Shown: in pieces, positions 33,701 through 42,618 of the stretch
How the letters are laid out: each line of letters opens with the position of its first letter
Numbering within the stretch: the stretch's first letter is position 1
Source of the DNA: Alloprevotella rava
Lineage (GTDB): Bacteria > Bacteroidota > Bacteroidia > Bacteroidales > Bacteroidaceae
Direction of reading: 5' to 3'
NCBI RefSeq assembly: GCF_014195585.1
Contig: NZ_JACICA010000003.1
Coordinates: forward strand, 1 to 64,000
DNA: 64,000 nucleotides
Program-made: the position numbers and the translations under genes
Notes under the pieces: generated by a model
Seen by the model: only the letters and a program-made list of their open reading frames with translations
Told to the model about the DNA's origin: nothing
The model's database searches: none

Positions 33701-36700
33701 ATTTCCTCAATCTTGGCATTCGCCATCTGGATGGCATGTCCGTCCCTGACTTTAATGGTCTTGGTCTCTCCCGTAACCTTGTCCGTCACTTCCTTGCTCT
33801 TGTTGATGTCGGGAATGGTATTGTGCAGGGCATGCTTCAGGAGATTGATACCGTCATAACGGCGGAACTCACCCTGTACGGCATACTTGTGCCAGATATT
33901 GGCATTTTTATGGTCACATACAATGCTGTACTCGTCCATGTTGGAATGGTAAGATACGCTAATATCCGTCCCGAAAAACTCCGAGGCGAACCTGCCATAG
34001 ACCTTTGAGGGTATCCAGCGTTCACCGAGATTGAAGTCAAGGTCTACAAATGGAATGGGTGTTGGCGTGGCTGCACGTAGGGCAGCAAGGCTCTGCTTAG
34101 CCTCTTCGTGGTCGGGATGGTCCAAGAGCCACGATTCGATACGTTCCGCCTTTTCTATTACATTGCCCGAAATGAACTTGTCCGCAACCTCGTAGGCATT
34201 CTCTTCGGGATTGAAATAGATGCGACCTTCCAAGGAAGAAATGATGTCGCTTTCCTCCATATCAGGTAAAAGCGAACTCATGTAGTCAGGTTCCACCGTG
34301 CCGTACTTGTTGAGCGATGCACCCAATGCCTCCATCGGGTCTGCGGCAATGGTCAGTTCGGTGGTGGCAAATGCCGTCGGATGGTCGAAAATGTCCGCCT
34401 TGATATATTTGCCGTTTTCAGAACGTTCCAAGAACAGCATTTCCACGCCTGTAGCATCCATCTTGATGATGTCGGTGTTCGTCTTCTGATTGAAGTAGCC
34501 CCAGCGTGCAACATAGTCATTATACAGGTGATTGAGTCTGCTGCGGTCTTCCCTGTCTTCTGCATGGTTCTCTGCCTCGTAGTCATAGAGACGATGATAG
34601 CACTCCCGTATCTCGATATAGGCTTTGAGGCGGGAAAGCTGCGCATACGGCAAGTCCATCGGGTTAAAGGTCGGATGTCGCTTTAAGTCAGAAAGAAACC
34701 CTATCTGCCCTTTCTGCACGACAATGGAGCCGTCTCTCAGGTGAGAGTCCGGCGAAGAGAGAAAAGGGCGCGGTGAAGCGTCAAACTCCTTTCTGACTTC
34801 CGCTATCGGCTGCGGCTTGCGCTCCTCGGCTTCGTTCATAAAGTCGAAAAGTGACGGCTCACGTGGGGAGGAAGAAGCTGCTTTCCTGCTACTACGGGTA
34901 CGCCATTGAGGAGAGGTCGCTGCCTTTTGCATTTTGAACTCCGATGGTTTCTGGGGAGCAGTTTGTGTTATAGGACGGCGTGCCTGTGAAGTTCCTGAAT
35001 TATTCTTGATTTCATGGTTCATACGGGTAACTTCTCTTGTCCAAAGGCTGTATTCCTCCGGGGCAAAAAGTGACAGCTGCTCCGGTTGTCCGATGTCTTC
35101 TATGTTATTGTCCACCACCGGATGATGATCGTCGTCAAAGAATATCGTCTGCCCGTTCATCTCTCTCGGAGCTTCAATATCCGTACGGATTTCTTGTGGT
35201 TCCTGCTCGTATTGATGATGAAGTGTCAAGGCGGGTACGCCTTCGGGAGCAGGTTCAACAGTTATGGAAGGCTGTTCTGATACTAATTGTTGTGGGGCAG
35301 ACTCTGATGATGACGGCTGTAATGGGATTGTCTCTCCGCTATGAACGGTATTTTCCATTATCTGCGTATCGTTCTCAGAAGCAATGGTTACAGTTTCCTT
35401 AACCTTATTTTCTGTTTCTGTCTTTGTTGCCAATTCTTCCTTGATTTCCTCTGCCACCACTTCTTCTTTGGTATATTGTCCCCTGACGATTTCTTCCAAC
35501 TCTGCAATTTCGTGCAGTTTCTTAGGAGAGAAGTACAGGTCACGTTCAATCCCCAGTCCTCTTACCTTCACGCCTTCCATCTCATCGAGGGACATATTGC
35601 CAAGTTCCCAGCCGTAACCCATCGTGACAGCACCGAAACCAATGCGGCTCTTAGGATCATATTCCAGAAGATAGGCTGTGTATGCTCCCATAGGGAAGAA
35701 ATAGCGTGCATAGGCAACCTTATCGCCAATGAGTTCCTTTTCCGTGCTGTAAAGTTTTGGCAACTGTTTCCTAATACTGTCGGGCATAAGGTTATAGGCA
35801 TCGTTTATACCCTTGTCTTCAGTCTTTGTCTTCTCTGTTTCTTCTTCCCGAATTATGGTAATACCCAACTTGCGAAGCTGTTTCTCCGCTTCTGCCTCTC
35901 GCTCTGCCTCTGTCATCGGTATACCGGTCTCATATAGCTTACGGTCGATACGTTGTCCCATTTCAAGGGAGAGTTGTGTTCGGAGACTTTCTGCCATTTC
36001 CTCAATCCCTCCTGAGAACCGATACTCCCATGCAGGTCTTCCATAAGGATCTGTACCCATTATGCGCTCTGTGGCAACGGTGCGATGAGAAACGTCCTTC
36101 CAATCTCCTACAAAAAGTGAGTTATGCTTGAAGACGACAGAAGAGCCTTCTTCCTTGGGAACAGAAACGGTTTCTACGAACTGCTGCTCAATGCCCTTGC
36201 TGATTTCTTTACCAGTCTGCTTCTGCAGGACGATGAGGTCACTGCCCACGTCCGTTCCTGCATTGTCTGAAAACATACCCGATGGCAGTCGGAGAGCGGA
36301 GATAAGGCGGCTGTTCTGCATGAGATAACGACGTATGGCTTCATTGCGAGGACTGTCCAAAACACCCTGTGAAGTGATGAATGCCAAAATTCCACCTTCC
36401 TTGATGCAGTCCAGACCTTTCACGAAGAAGTAATTGTGAATGGCACGTGTGGACTCACGTTTAAGAGTGTCCTTGCCTTTGCTGTATTCTCGGTCATAGA
36501 CCATAAAATCACCGAAAGGAATATTACTTGTAATAAGGTCGTATTTGTCTTTGTCTTCCAGCTCTCCAATGGCTTCAAAAGGCTCGTTGTGAACGAAAAT
36601 GTTACCTTTGCCATAAGGGTGCAGGGCTTGGCTGATGCGGGCAGTGAGTAGGTCCTTTTCCATTGCATCTACAACTCCCGCTTGCCTTGCAAAGGTCTCA

Positions 36701-37119
36701 GCAAATGCTCCCATGCCAGCCGAAGGATCCAAACATCGACGTATGGGTACATTTACAGAAGTGAGAGCATCGGCAATGGCGGTGACAATACGGGTATCAG
36801 TATAGAAGGAGGTCAGTACGCTTGCCTTGATGCTCTCCCAATACCGCTTGGCGGTGTTGGCATCTACGGCTTCTCGATAAATCATCTGCTTGAGCTGTTG
36901 GGTAGGTTCAAAGAGATTCTGCTCTGACTTGCTCCAATAGCGTATATCATCGGGATTGTCTGTGCGGTTGAGTACACATTTCAAGCCACCGAAACCCTGA
37001 TAGTTCCGCAAGATACTTTTCTCAGCTTCGGTGGCTTCGCGGCGTTCTTTCTCCAGGCGCAAGACCACACGGATAGCTTCCGTGTTGGCTTGCAGGACTT
37101 CTTTCTTATTGTATGCCAT
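30799..37119 (-). CDS. Giant N6-adenine methylase-like / SNF2 helicase protein of conjugative elements
   Basis: 2106 aa. An N6-adenine methyltransferase-like domain lies near residues 100-330: SAM motif [13 protein letters not shown] about 133, and catalytic-motif position NIPFGDF about 200 where NPPF/NPPY is usual. A long variable middle (about 550-850) is rich in Glu, Pro and Ser. A superfamily-2 SNF2-type helicase follows: Walker [12 protein letters not shown] about 1220, DESHQFKN about 1388, and motif [14 protein letters not shown] about 1725. A coiled-coil C-terminal part ends the protein. Related giant proteins in phages (DarB type) protect entering DNA from restriction, and such a role is inferred here. 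It is followed downstream by no co-directional gene and preceded 93 bp upstream by topB. Confidence 0.85.
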   Translation of the reverse strand: MAYNKKEVLQANTEAIRVVLRLEKERREATEAEKSILRNYQGFGGLKCVLNRTDNPDDIRYWSKSEQNLFEPTQQLKQMIYREAVDANTAKRYWESIKASVLTSFYTDTRIVTAIADALTSVNVPIRRCLDPSAGMGAFAETFARQAGVVDAMEKDLLTARISQALHPYGKGNIFVHNEPFEAIGELEDKDKYDLITSNIPFGDFMVYDREYSKGKDTLKRESTRAIHNYFFVKGLDCIKEGGILAFITSQGVLDSPRNEAIRRYLMQNSRLISALRLPSGMFSDNAGTDVGSDLIVLQKQTGKEISKGIEQQFVETVSVPKEEGSSVVFKHNSLFVGDWKDVSHRTVATERIMGTDPYGRPAWEYRFSGGIEEMAESLRTQLSLEMGQRIDRKLYETGIPMTEAEREAEAEKQLRKLGITIIREEETEKTKTEDKGINDAYNLMPDSIRKQLPKLYSTEKELIGDKVAYARYFFPMGAYTAYLLEYDPKSRIGFGAVTMGYGWELGNMSLDEMEGVKVRGLGIERDLYFSPKKLHEIAELEEIVRGQYTKEEVVAEEIKEELATKTETENKVKETVTIASENDTQIMENTVHSGETIPLQPSSSESAPQQLVSEQPSITVEPAPEGVPALTLHHQYEQEPQEIRTDIEAPREMNGQTIFFDDDHHPVVDNNIEDIGQPEQLSLFAPEEYSLWTREVTRMNHEIKNNSGTSQARRPITQTAPQKPSEFKMQKAATSPQWRTRSSRKAASSSPREPSLFDFMNEAEERKPQPIAEVRKEFDASPRPFLSSPDSHLRDGSIVVQKGQIGFLSDLKRHPTFNPMDLPYAQLSRLKAYIEIRECYHRLYDYEAENHAEDREDRSRLNHLYNDYVARWGYFNQKTNTDIIKMDATGVEMLFLERSENGKYIKADIFDHPTAFATTELTIAADPMEALGASLNKYGTVEPDYMSSLLPDMEESDIISSLEGRIYFNPEENAYEVADKFISGNVIEKAERIESWLLDHPDHEEAKQSLAALRAATPTPIPFVDLDFNLGERWIPSKVYGRFASEFFGTDISVSYHSNMDEYSIVCDHKNANIWHKYAVQGEFRRYDGINLLKHALHNTIPDINKSKEVTDKVTGETKTIKVRDGHAIQMANAKIEEIRQGFVDWLGRTPDTFKQQLSDRYNRLFNCFVRPNFDGTHQTFPDLDLKRLGIADLYKSQKDAVWMLKTNGGGICDHEVGAGKTLIMCTAAYEMKRLGLANKPMIIGLKANVFDIADTFRKAYPNARILYPGKNDFSKQNRQRIFNDIKNNDWDCIILTHEQFGMIPQALEIQEAILQKEMDSVEENLEVLRLQGADISRGMLKGLEKRKQTLEAKLQNIQDSIAERKDDTVDFKMMGIDHLFVDESHQFKNLMFNTRHDRVSGLGNPDGSQRALNMLFAIRTIQERSGKDLGATFLSGTTISNSLTELYLLFKYLRPQALEKQGINSFDAWAAVFAKKSTDYEFSITNDIIQKERFRTFIKVPELASFYAEICDFRTAKDIGIDRPEKNEILHNIPPTPEQEVFIGKLMEFAKSGDATLLGRAPLSESEERAKMLIATDYARKMSLDLRMIDENAYSDHIDNKASHCAKMLNDYYQKYDAQKGTQFVFSDLGTYKPGGDFNIYSEIKRKLVEDYHIPSYEIRFIQECKNEKAKKAMVDAMNRGDIRIIFGSTSMLGTGVNAQQRAVAVHQLDTPWRPSDLEQRNGRAIRKGNLVAKEFADNKVDVIIYAVERSLDSYKFNLLHNKQLFINQLKTNTLGSRTIDEGSMDEDSGMNFSEYVAVLSGNTDLLEKARLDKKITTLESERKNFLRERDAATGKLAEIESSVSFHTDKVKEAQSDLALFEKRVERDEEGVPINKLTIKGVEDSTDIKAIAARLQEIDEKARTKGEYNKIGEIYGFSIMVKTESTSKDLFDCSVNRFFVKGQESIYYTYNNGKLASDPKLACQNFINALERIPKVIESHEKEMEKVAANKDVYTNIAGSSWKKEEELRTLKGEAAELDRRIALTLAPPEEEKEDIGQEAQHGAIQQSKSVDDISEPRSYKNSFSKNTDNIPLPTSPKNNSQQNVSDNNDITSKVIISKPKWKM

Positions 37120-37212
37120 AGTGTTTTCTTTTAATAAAGTGGAGGTAAAAAGGTCGGCAGGTAGTACTTGTATCTCCCGATCTATATCTGTTCCTCTCTG
37201 TTTCTGTCGGGA

Positions 37213-39303
37213 TTATCTCCCTCGTTGTTTTCCTTTCTTATTTTCAAATACAAAGGATGTGGTATATTCTTCATTCAGCACCAGACGGGCGTTGAACTTC
37301 TTACCGGCCTTGCTGGTCAAGCCATTGAGGACGGGTGTTCGTCCTGTGGTTATCAAGTCCCGGATATTGTCCTCTGTAAGCAGCGTGCCACAGATCTCAC
37401 GGAAGACGTGGAAGTCGCAACCCTCGTTCCGACATTTTGCTACCTTAGCATAAATACCCACACTCTGCTGTCCGCACTTGGGACAGCGGTAGGTGGGATA
37501 GGACTTTTGTACCTGTGGGGAAAGGGCAAGGAGCTCTTCGCAGATGGTGCCAACGTATGAGTTAATGCCTTTCGCAAACTTCTCTGCCGGCATCTGACCT
37601 GCCTCGATAGCGGCAAGAGCCAGTTCCCAGCTACCTGTCATCTCCGCATTGGCAATCTTCTTGTCCTTGACAATCTCATAGACTGCCAGGCCTTTCTCTG
37701 TCGGGATGATGGATTTCCTGTCCCTGCGGATATAATCACGGAGGATGAGCGTTTCGATGATATTGGCTCTTGTAGCAGGTGTGCCAATACCGCATTCCGC
37801 CATTGCCTTCTTGCTTTCTGCATCCTCCACTTCCTTGCCTGCGTTCTCCATAGCGGAGAGCAGGGTGGCTTCGGTATAGAGCGGTTTCGACTTGGTCTTG
37901 TGTTCGGTAATCTCGGCATTGAGAAGTGGTAGGAGTTCACCCTCTGTTAAATTGGGCAATGTGGCAAGTAACTCTTCCTCGTCATCTGATTTGACTTCTT
38001 TCTGCACGGCTTTCCAGCCCAAGGAGATTTGTCGGCATGCTTTCCAAGTAAAGGTGTTGGTGCCGTCCGTGAACAGCACCTGCATACGTTCTTCCTCGGA
38101 GTCAGGCGAAAAGGCTTCGATAAAACGGGTTACCACCATATTATATAGGATTGCTTCATCCGCCAATAAGCCGGAAGGTGTTTCTCCCGTGGGGATAATA
38201 GCGTGGTGGTCGGTTATCTTAGCGTTGTCCACCGAGTGGCGGTTAAGCGGATTGGATAGGGGCTTACCTATCTTGTGGAGCAGGGCGGGTACTTCCTCAA
38301 AGACATCCTCGCTGATGTATCGGCTGCCTGTACGGGGATAGGTCGTGATTTTCTTCTCATAGAGGCTCTGAGCAATTGAGAGGGTCTTGTCTGCTGAAAA
38401 GCCGTGGCGTCTGTTGGCTTCCTTCTGCAAGGCAGTAAGGTCGTACAAGAGTGGTGGCGATGTATGCGTTACCTTTATTCGCCCATGCTCATCAACCCGT
38501 CTTGTGACCGATTCAACTTTAAGCCGGCTCTGACTGCGAAGCGTAGCGAGGGCAGTCTGTGCCGATGCTTCACTCTCATAGTCGGTAATGCCAATGGCTT
38601 TCAGCGACACGCCCTCTTTCTCCATCAGGGCGGAGAGTTTCCAATAAGGCACGGAAGAAAAATCACGGTTCTCTATGTACCGACGGCAGACCATAGTGAG
38701 GGTTGGAGTCTGTACCCGTCCCAACGAATAGCCTCCCCTGCGGGCAATGGAAAGGGCACGGCTCGCATTGATTCCCACGAGCCAGTCGGCTTCGCTTCTT
38801 GCCTTGGCGGAATAATAGAGACTGTCGTAATGGTTCCCTGACTTGAGATTTGCCATGCCCTCACGGATAGCTTTGTCCGTGAGCGAGGAAATCCAAAGGC
38901 GGTAGAAAGGCTTTCGGCAACCTAGATGTGCATAAATCCATCTGAATATCAGTTCACCCTCCCTGCCTGCATCGGTGGCGACGATGATGCGGTCTGCCTT
39001 ATCAAAACAGGATCGTATCACCTTGAGCTGTTTTAGTGCTGCTGGATCAGATATATACTCCTTGTCCTTACGTACTTGTCGTACCACTAACTGAAAAGGA
39101 TTGGGACGGATGGGCAGCTCCTCAGCTTTATAGGCAGAAAAACCGTAGGTTTCGGGCATGGCAAGGGCGATGAGGTGTCCCATTGCCCAAGTAACGAGAT
39201 ACCCGTTACCCTCCATATATCCGTCCTGTCTGCTGTTTGCTCCGACAATGCGGGCAATGTCTCTGGCTACCGAGGGTTTCTCGGCAATAATACAAGTTGT
39301 CAT
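37213..39303 (-). CDS. topB: DNA topoisomerase III (type IA), conjugative-element copy
   Basis: 696 aa. Toprim domain at the N terminus (CIIAEKPSVARDIARIVG, IIVATDAGREGELIFRW), the type IA core with the catalytic Tyr near residue 320 in TTYPRTGSRYI, and a zinc-binding C-terminal domain with four Cys (YRCPKCGQQS, KCRNEGCDFHV). The last ~45 residues form a topoisomerase C-terminal repeat (LITTGRTPVLNGLTSKAGKK). It relaxes or decatenates DNA during transfer and replication of the element. The gene lies 21 bp after the DUF3945 gene, in one operon with the helicase. Confidence 0.93.
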   Translation of the reverse strand: MTTCIIAEKPSVARDIARIVGANSRQDGYMEGNGYLVTWAMGHLIALAMPETYGFSAYKAEELPIRPNPFQLVVRQVRKDKEYISDPAALKQLKVIRSCFDKADRIIVATDAGREGELIFRWIYAHLGCRKPFYRLWISSLTDKAIREGMANLKSGNHYDSLYYSAKARSEADWLVGINASRALSIARRGGYSLGRVQTPTLTMVCRRYIENRDFSSVPYWKLSALMEKEGVSLKAIGITDYESEASAQTALATLRSQSRLKVESVTRRVDEHGRIKVTHTSPPLLYDLTALQKEANRRHGFSADKTLSIAQSLYEKKITTYPRTGSRYISEDVFEEVPALLHKIGKPLSNPLNRHSVDNAKITDHHAIIPTGETPSGLLADEAILYNMVVTRFIEAFSPDSEEERMQVLFTDGTNTFTWKACRQISLGWKAVQKEVKSDDEEELLATLPNLTEGELLPLLNAEITEHKTKSKPLYTEATLLSAMENAGKEVEDAESKKAMAECGIGTPATRANIIETLILRDYIRRDRKSIIPTEKGLAVYEIVKDKKIANAEMTGSWELALAAIEAGQMPAEKFAKGINSYVGTICEELLALSPQVQKSYPTYRCPKCGQQSVGIYAKVAKCRNEGCDFHVFREICGTLLTEDNIRDLITTGRTPVLNGLTSKAGKKFNARLVLNEEYTTSFVFENKKGKQRGR

Positions 39304-39324
39304 AGTCGATAATAGAATTAAGGG

Positions 39325-40728
39325 TTACATCTTACGTCCACGGGACTTCTTTTGTTTGTTTTCGTCCTGCTTTTGCTTCTGCTCGACAGTAGGCTGTGTC
39401 TGTCCCGTCTTCAAGGGCTCTTTCACATTCTTGGTAGCTTCATTCGTCTTGCCGTGGTTATTGACAGCTACCTGCGTTTTGTGTTCTTCGGCTACGGCAA
39501 CCACCTTTTCCTTGCCGGTTTCCTGCTTCTTGTCAGGATTCCACTTGTAAAAACGTGGGCGGTTCTGCTCCTTGTCCATGCGGACATAGGCGTTGAATGA
39601 TTGTCCCTGTTTGTCCACCATATTCTTTAGATATAGTGTACGACCGCTATCCAAGGCTTCACGCTGTTTATCTGACAGCTCCAAGCCGCAGAGCTTATGT
39701 GGTACGCCTTGCTGCTGTGTCTGCTGCTGCCGTTCCTTAAATCCACGGTTGCTGTCAAAGATAAACTCAATGCCTTTCTTCTCGGCATTGACCTGAAGCG
39801 TGGCGTTGAAAGACTTGCCGCTCTTGGCGGTCATGCCTTCCACCTTCACAGCTTTGCCTTCCACAAGATCTTTGTACTGGGCATCAGAGAGCGTTACGCC
39901 CTTGATCTCCTTAGGGATGTTCACACGGTCGGCACGCAGGGCGATGATTTCATTCGTTTGCGGGTCAATAGAAACGTATGCAGAGAAAGGTTCGGCGTTC
40001 TTGGGTGTTACCTCGATGGTCTTGCCCAGATTACCCGTAGTGAGGAGTTGCTCCTTTTCTTCGGGAGAGAACTTGTAGCCCATATAGGGAAAGTCAAGCT
40101 GTGGCTCTTTTCTCAGAGGATGAATAGCCAAACCGATATTGCCGTTATCGTCCGTACGGAACGCAAGGCGTGCTTCAGTGTAGATGGTGGTGTCGCCGAT
40201 AGGAACAGCAATTGTAATGAGATTGCTCTTCTGCCAATTGAGCATCTTTTCCAATTCTCCACTCTGCTCCAATCGTTCACGGGAAAGACCGAGATTGCCG
40301 AGCATCTTCCAATCCACCTTTTCAGGATCGATAGTGGTGGCATTCTTCTGCTGGGGCAGATAGTCCCCAAAGGGAATGCTCATCTCTGCTAGTTGCTGTT
40401 TGCTTTCGGGCTTTTCACGGCTTTGCAGCATGGTGCGCAGGTTGTCCACGCCTTGCTCCACATTGTCTGCCACGACCTTGTACAACCCGAAATGAGTCGG
40501 GTTATTGAACTGTTTGAGGAAGTTGGTCATGAAGTTCTTCAGAAGTCCGTCCTTGTTGTTGAACTTCAAGAACGCTGCCTGATTGGCAGCGGTAGCCTCT
40601 GTGGTCTTGAGGTTTCCCTTGTCGTCAATACCCGATACAACAGAAAGTTTGCCCGCTTCCTGCTCGTTCTTCACTTCCGTGCGGTCTTCCAAGACCAGCA
40701 CATAGTTGTCATTGCTGTTTGATTCCAT
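39325..40728 (-). CDS. DUF4099/DUF3945 protein of conjugative elements
   Basis: 467 aa. The N-terminal part (to about residue 200) is a DUF4099-like domain. Then come three copies of a ~55-residue repeat, each of the type ...YKDLVEGKAVKVEGM...SGKSFNATLQV. The copies lie near residues 215-270, 280-330 and 345-395 and end before a Lys/Gln-rich basic tail with low complexity. The repeat closely resembles the C-terminal repeat of the adjacent topoisomerase III. The protein is a constant neighbour of topB in Bacteroides elements, and a DNA- or topoisomerase-binding role is inferred. It is the first gene of the leftward topB-helicase operon. Confidence 0.78.
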   Translation of the reverse strand: MESNSNDNYVLVLEDRTEVKNEQEAGKLSVVSGIDDKGNLKTTEATAANQAAFLKFNNKDGLLKNFMTNFLKQFNNPTHFGLYKVVADNVEQGVDNLRTMLQSREKPESKQQLAEMSIPFGDYLPQQKNATTIDPEKVDWKMLGNLGLSRERLEQSGELEKMLNWQKSNLITIAVPIGDTTIYTEARLAFRTDDNGNIGLAIHPLRKEPQLDFPYMGYKFSPEEKEQLLTTGNLGKTIEVTPKNAEPFSAYVSIDPQTNEIIALRADRVNIPKEIKGVTLSDAQYKDLVEGKAVKVEGMTAKSGKSFNATLQVNAEKKGIEFIFDSNRGFKERQQQTQQQGVPHKLCGLELSDKQREALDSGRTLYLKNMVDKQGQSFNAYVRMDKEQNRPRFYKWNPDKKQETGKEKVVAVAEEHKTQVAVNNHGKTNEATKNVKEPLKTGQTQPTVEQKQKQDENKQKKSRGRKM

Positions 40729-40729
40729 T

Positions 40730-40765
40730 GCTTGATAATTTTAATGATGAATACTGTTATCAAGC
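40730..40765. promoter_or_regulatory. Inverted repeat at the start of the DUF3945-topB-helicase operon
   Basis: GCTTGATAA (40730-40738) and TTATCAAGC (40757-40765), a 9-bp perfect dyad with an 18-bp spacer, immediately upstream of the ATG at 40728. Its place suits an autoregulatory operator or a leader hairpin. No exact -7 box is evident nearby. Confidence 0.45.
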
Positions 40766-40913
40766 AGCTAAATTATAGGTATATGAAGAGATTGGAAAAC
40801 TTTTGGGAAAAGCGGGAAATACAGGGAAAAAACAAGAAGCCATCATCCGAATCTGTATGGAAAGCGGATAATGGCATGTTATAAATAAATATGAACGTTT
40901 CCGGTAGAGGAAC

Positions 40914-41942
40914 TTATTTATTTATTTCCTCCTTTTTCGAATATTCTTTTTCTATCAATAAATTGATGAGAAATTTCTGCAAGTCTTGGTCAGTAGGTAC
41001 ATTGAGTTTCTTGCGGATGTGGTTACGCGTCACGTCGACGTTGTTTTCGGTTTTGTCGAGTAGTAGGCCGATTTCGCTCCGCTTCTTTCCCGCGAGAATG
41101 AGGCGGCACACATCCGTTTCTGATTTAGTCAGACAGGGAAAGTGGTGCCCCAGATCGCAGTCATCCATCAAGTGTTTTTTCAGATGCAGGCGCACGGCGT
41201 TGACGAGGTTCCGTTGCGATGTCGGCTTGAGCATGGAAAACAGGCGGTCGGTGTCCTCGGGTGAGGGGTGGTCGTTTCCGCTCATGCGCAGATATGCTTC
41301 TATTTCCCGTCTGTTCAGCCTGACGGCGTGCATCAGTGCCGTCTCACGATGGTGCAGGTCGGTATTCTCTTTCGACACGCTCATCACATTGTGTCGCAGC
41401 AGTTCGCCCAGCGCACAGAGGAAAAACTGCACGAAGAAAAAGAAACCGAACAGGCACCAAAGAGAAGGCTCATCAAGATAGGCAGACACACAACCATAGC
41501 CAATCACACTGATGGCGGAGACGATAAAGGGAGTAAACCGGACAAAACTTATCACAAGGAAAAAGACTGCCAGCAACGACGCTATCTGATTGACGAGGAT
41601 GAGCTGCAGAAAATGGTCGGGGCGCACCGTAGCGAAATAAAAGAAGCGCACGGCGATGGTACACTGTGCCACGAGCGCCACGAGTGAAAAAGCCTTGGAA
41701 AGCGTCAGCCGCCGCGTGAGGTAGAGCGACAGCGAAAGGAGGCACATCGCCAGATGGATGCCGCTCATCGTCTGGGGCAACGCTTCCTGCGAACCTCCAA
41801 GCCCCATGAACTGCAAGGAGATGACGGTAACAACGAGTACAGAGTGGAGCAAATACACGATGACGCGGTGCCGCTCAATGGTGTTTGTAGTGCGCGACCG
41901 TAGGAATGCCGATACCTTTTCTGTGAGAAAATGAATGATCAT
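40914..41942 (-). CDS. Membrane-bound LuxR-type transcription regulator
   Basis: 342 aa. Six or more hydrophobic segments occupy residues about 25-185, a linker helix follows, and a LuxR helix-turn-helix closes the protein (about 280-335; LTKSETDVCRLILAGKKRSE, IGLLLDKTENNVDVTRNHIR, KKLNV). There is no receiver or periplasmic sensor domain. This is a type seen in Bacteroidota where the membrane part itself is thought to sense. It opens a GC-rich cargo block inside the conjugative element and is divergent from the GIY-YIG-like and secreted repeat-protein genes, which are its likely targets. Confidence 0.8.
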   Translation of the reverse strand: MIIHFLTEKVSAFLRSRTTNTIERHRVIVYLLHSVLVVTVISLQFMGLGGSQEALPQTMSGIHLAMCLLSLSLYLTRRLTLSKAFSLVALVAQCTIAVRFFYFATVRPDHFLQLILVNQIASLLAVFFLVISFVRFTPFIVSAISVIGYGCVSAYLDEPSLWCLFGFFFFVQFFLCALGELLRHNVMSVSKENTDLHHRETALMHAVRLNRREIEAYLRMSGNDHPSPEDTDRLFSMLKPTSQRNLVNAVRLHLKKHLMDDCDLGHHFPCLTKSETDVCRLILAGKKRSEIGLLLDKTENNVDVTRNHIRKKLNVPTDQDLQKFLINLLIEKEYSKKEEINK

Positions 41943-41972
41943 TGTTACCGTTTTTACTTTTTATAACGACTG

Positions 41973-41980
41973 CAAAGATA
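41973..41980 (-). promoter_or_regulatory. -7 box of the membrane LuxR gene
   Basis: TATCTTTG followed by CA on the minus strand, exact TAnnTTTG, 31 bp upstream of the start. The direct repeats at 42010-42048 lie just upstream, across the -33 region. Confidence 0.6.
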
Positions 41981-42009
41981 CGTTTTTATTTTCTCTTTAC
42001 CAAGCTTTT

Positions 42010-42048
42010 ATTAAGTGTTTTTAGGGGGTGATTAAGGTTTTTAGGGGG
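42010..42048 (+). promoter_or_regulatory. Tandem direct repeats in the divergent promoter region
   Basis: ATTAAGTGTTTTTAGGGGG (42010-42028) and ATTAAGGTTTTTAGGGGG (42031-42048) start 21 bp apart, two helical turns. They lie between the leftward -7 box at 41973 and the rightward one at 42111. This arrangement fits a dimeric regulator bound on one DNA face, possibly the LuxR protein encoded next door. Confidence 0.55.
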
Positions 42049-42110
42049 CGGAAATACCTTTAAAATGCTCTTTTCTGTCATAATCCTTAAAATAACAATT
42101 CTCTTTATGT

Positions 42111-42118
42111 TATTTTTG
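42111..42118 (+). promoter_or_regulatory. -7 box for the rightward cargo operon
   Basis: TATTTTTG followed by CA, exact TAnnTTTG, about 160 bp before the GIY-YIG-like gene. The long leader has no other clear feature. Confidence 0.45.
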
Positions 42119-42279
42119 CATCATCTTTTGCTGCTCTCGCAAAGATTTTTCTTGTGGAATTGCTCAGAAGAGCACCATTAGGCATGCGAAATTCAGCAGA
42201 AAGGAATGCGAAATGAGAAAATGAGAAAGTAGAAATATATTTAATTCATAATTAGCAAAAAGAGTTATTCATAAAGAAA

Positions 42280-42558
42280 ATGAGATTATGGCAAATGAAA
42301 AACAACTGTTGGGTATATATTTTAAGAAATGAAAGCGGAGAATTCATCATCGGCTTTTCACTCGATATGGATAAAAAGTTCACCGAAATCTCCACGCGAA
42401 AGGAAAAGCTGTCTTATCTCCGTCCGTTTGAAGAACCGTTTGACGGCTTGGCGCATAAGCATCTTTTGGATTCCCTTTCCAAAGATACGATCAACCATCT
42501 TGTACGACGTAATCGGGAACAGACAGAAATATACAAGGAAGTCTTCCGGAAAACGTAG
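42280..42558 (+). CDS. Small GIY-YIG-nuclease-like protein, degenerate
   Basis: 92 aa; ATG 42295 is an alternative start. The segment NCWVYILRNESGEFIIGFSL, DMDKKFTEIS resembles the start of stand-alone GIY-YIG proteins (VYILRN...YIGxTxDL), with VYI and IIG in place of GIY and YIG. The usual downstream Arg/Glu pattern is weak. It may be a nuclease-derived protein without activity. Its stop is 60 bp before the secreted repeat protein, with which it is probably co-transcribed. Lower GC than that gene. Confidence 0.5.
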   Translation: MRLWQMKNNCWVYILRNESGEFIIGFSLDMDKKFTEISTRKEKLSYLRPFEEPFDGLAHKHLLDSLSKDTINHLVRRNREQTEIYKEVFRKT

Positions 42559-42618
42559 TAACTACGCCACGCCCCCGATAACCAAAAGAATATTTATTTT
42601 TTTAATTTCAAATTCAAT

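Noticed and set aside
33472-34008. Plus-strand frames across the giant helicase gene
   Set aside because: All are antisense to a well-supported 2106-aa gene and contain no recognisable motif.
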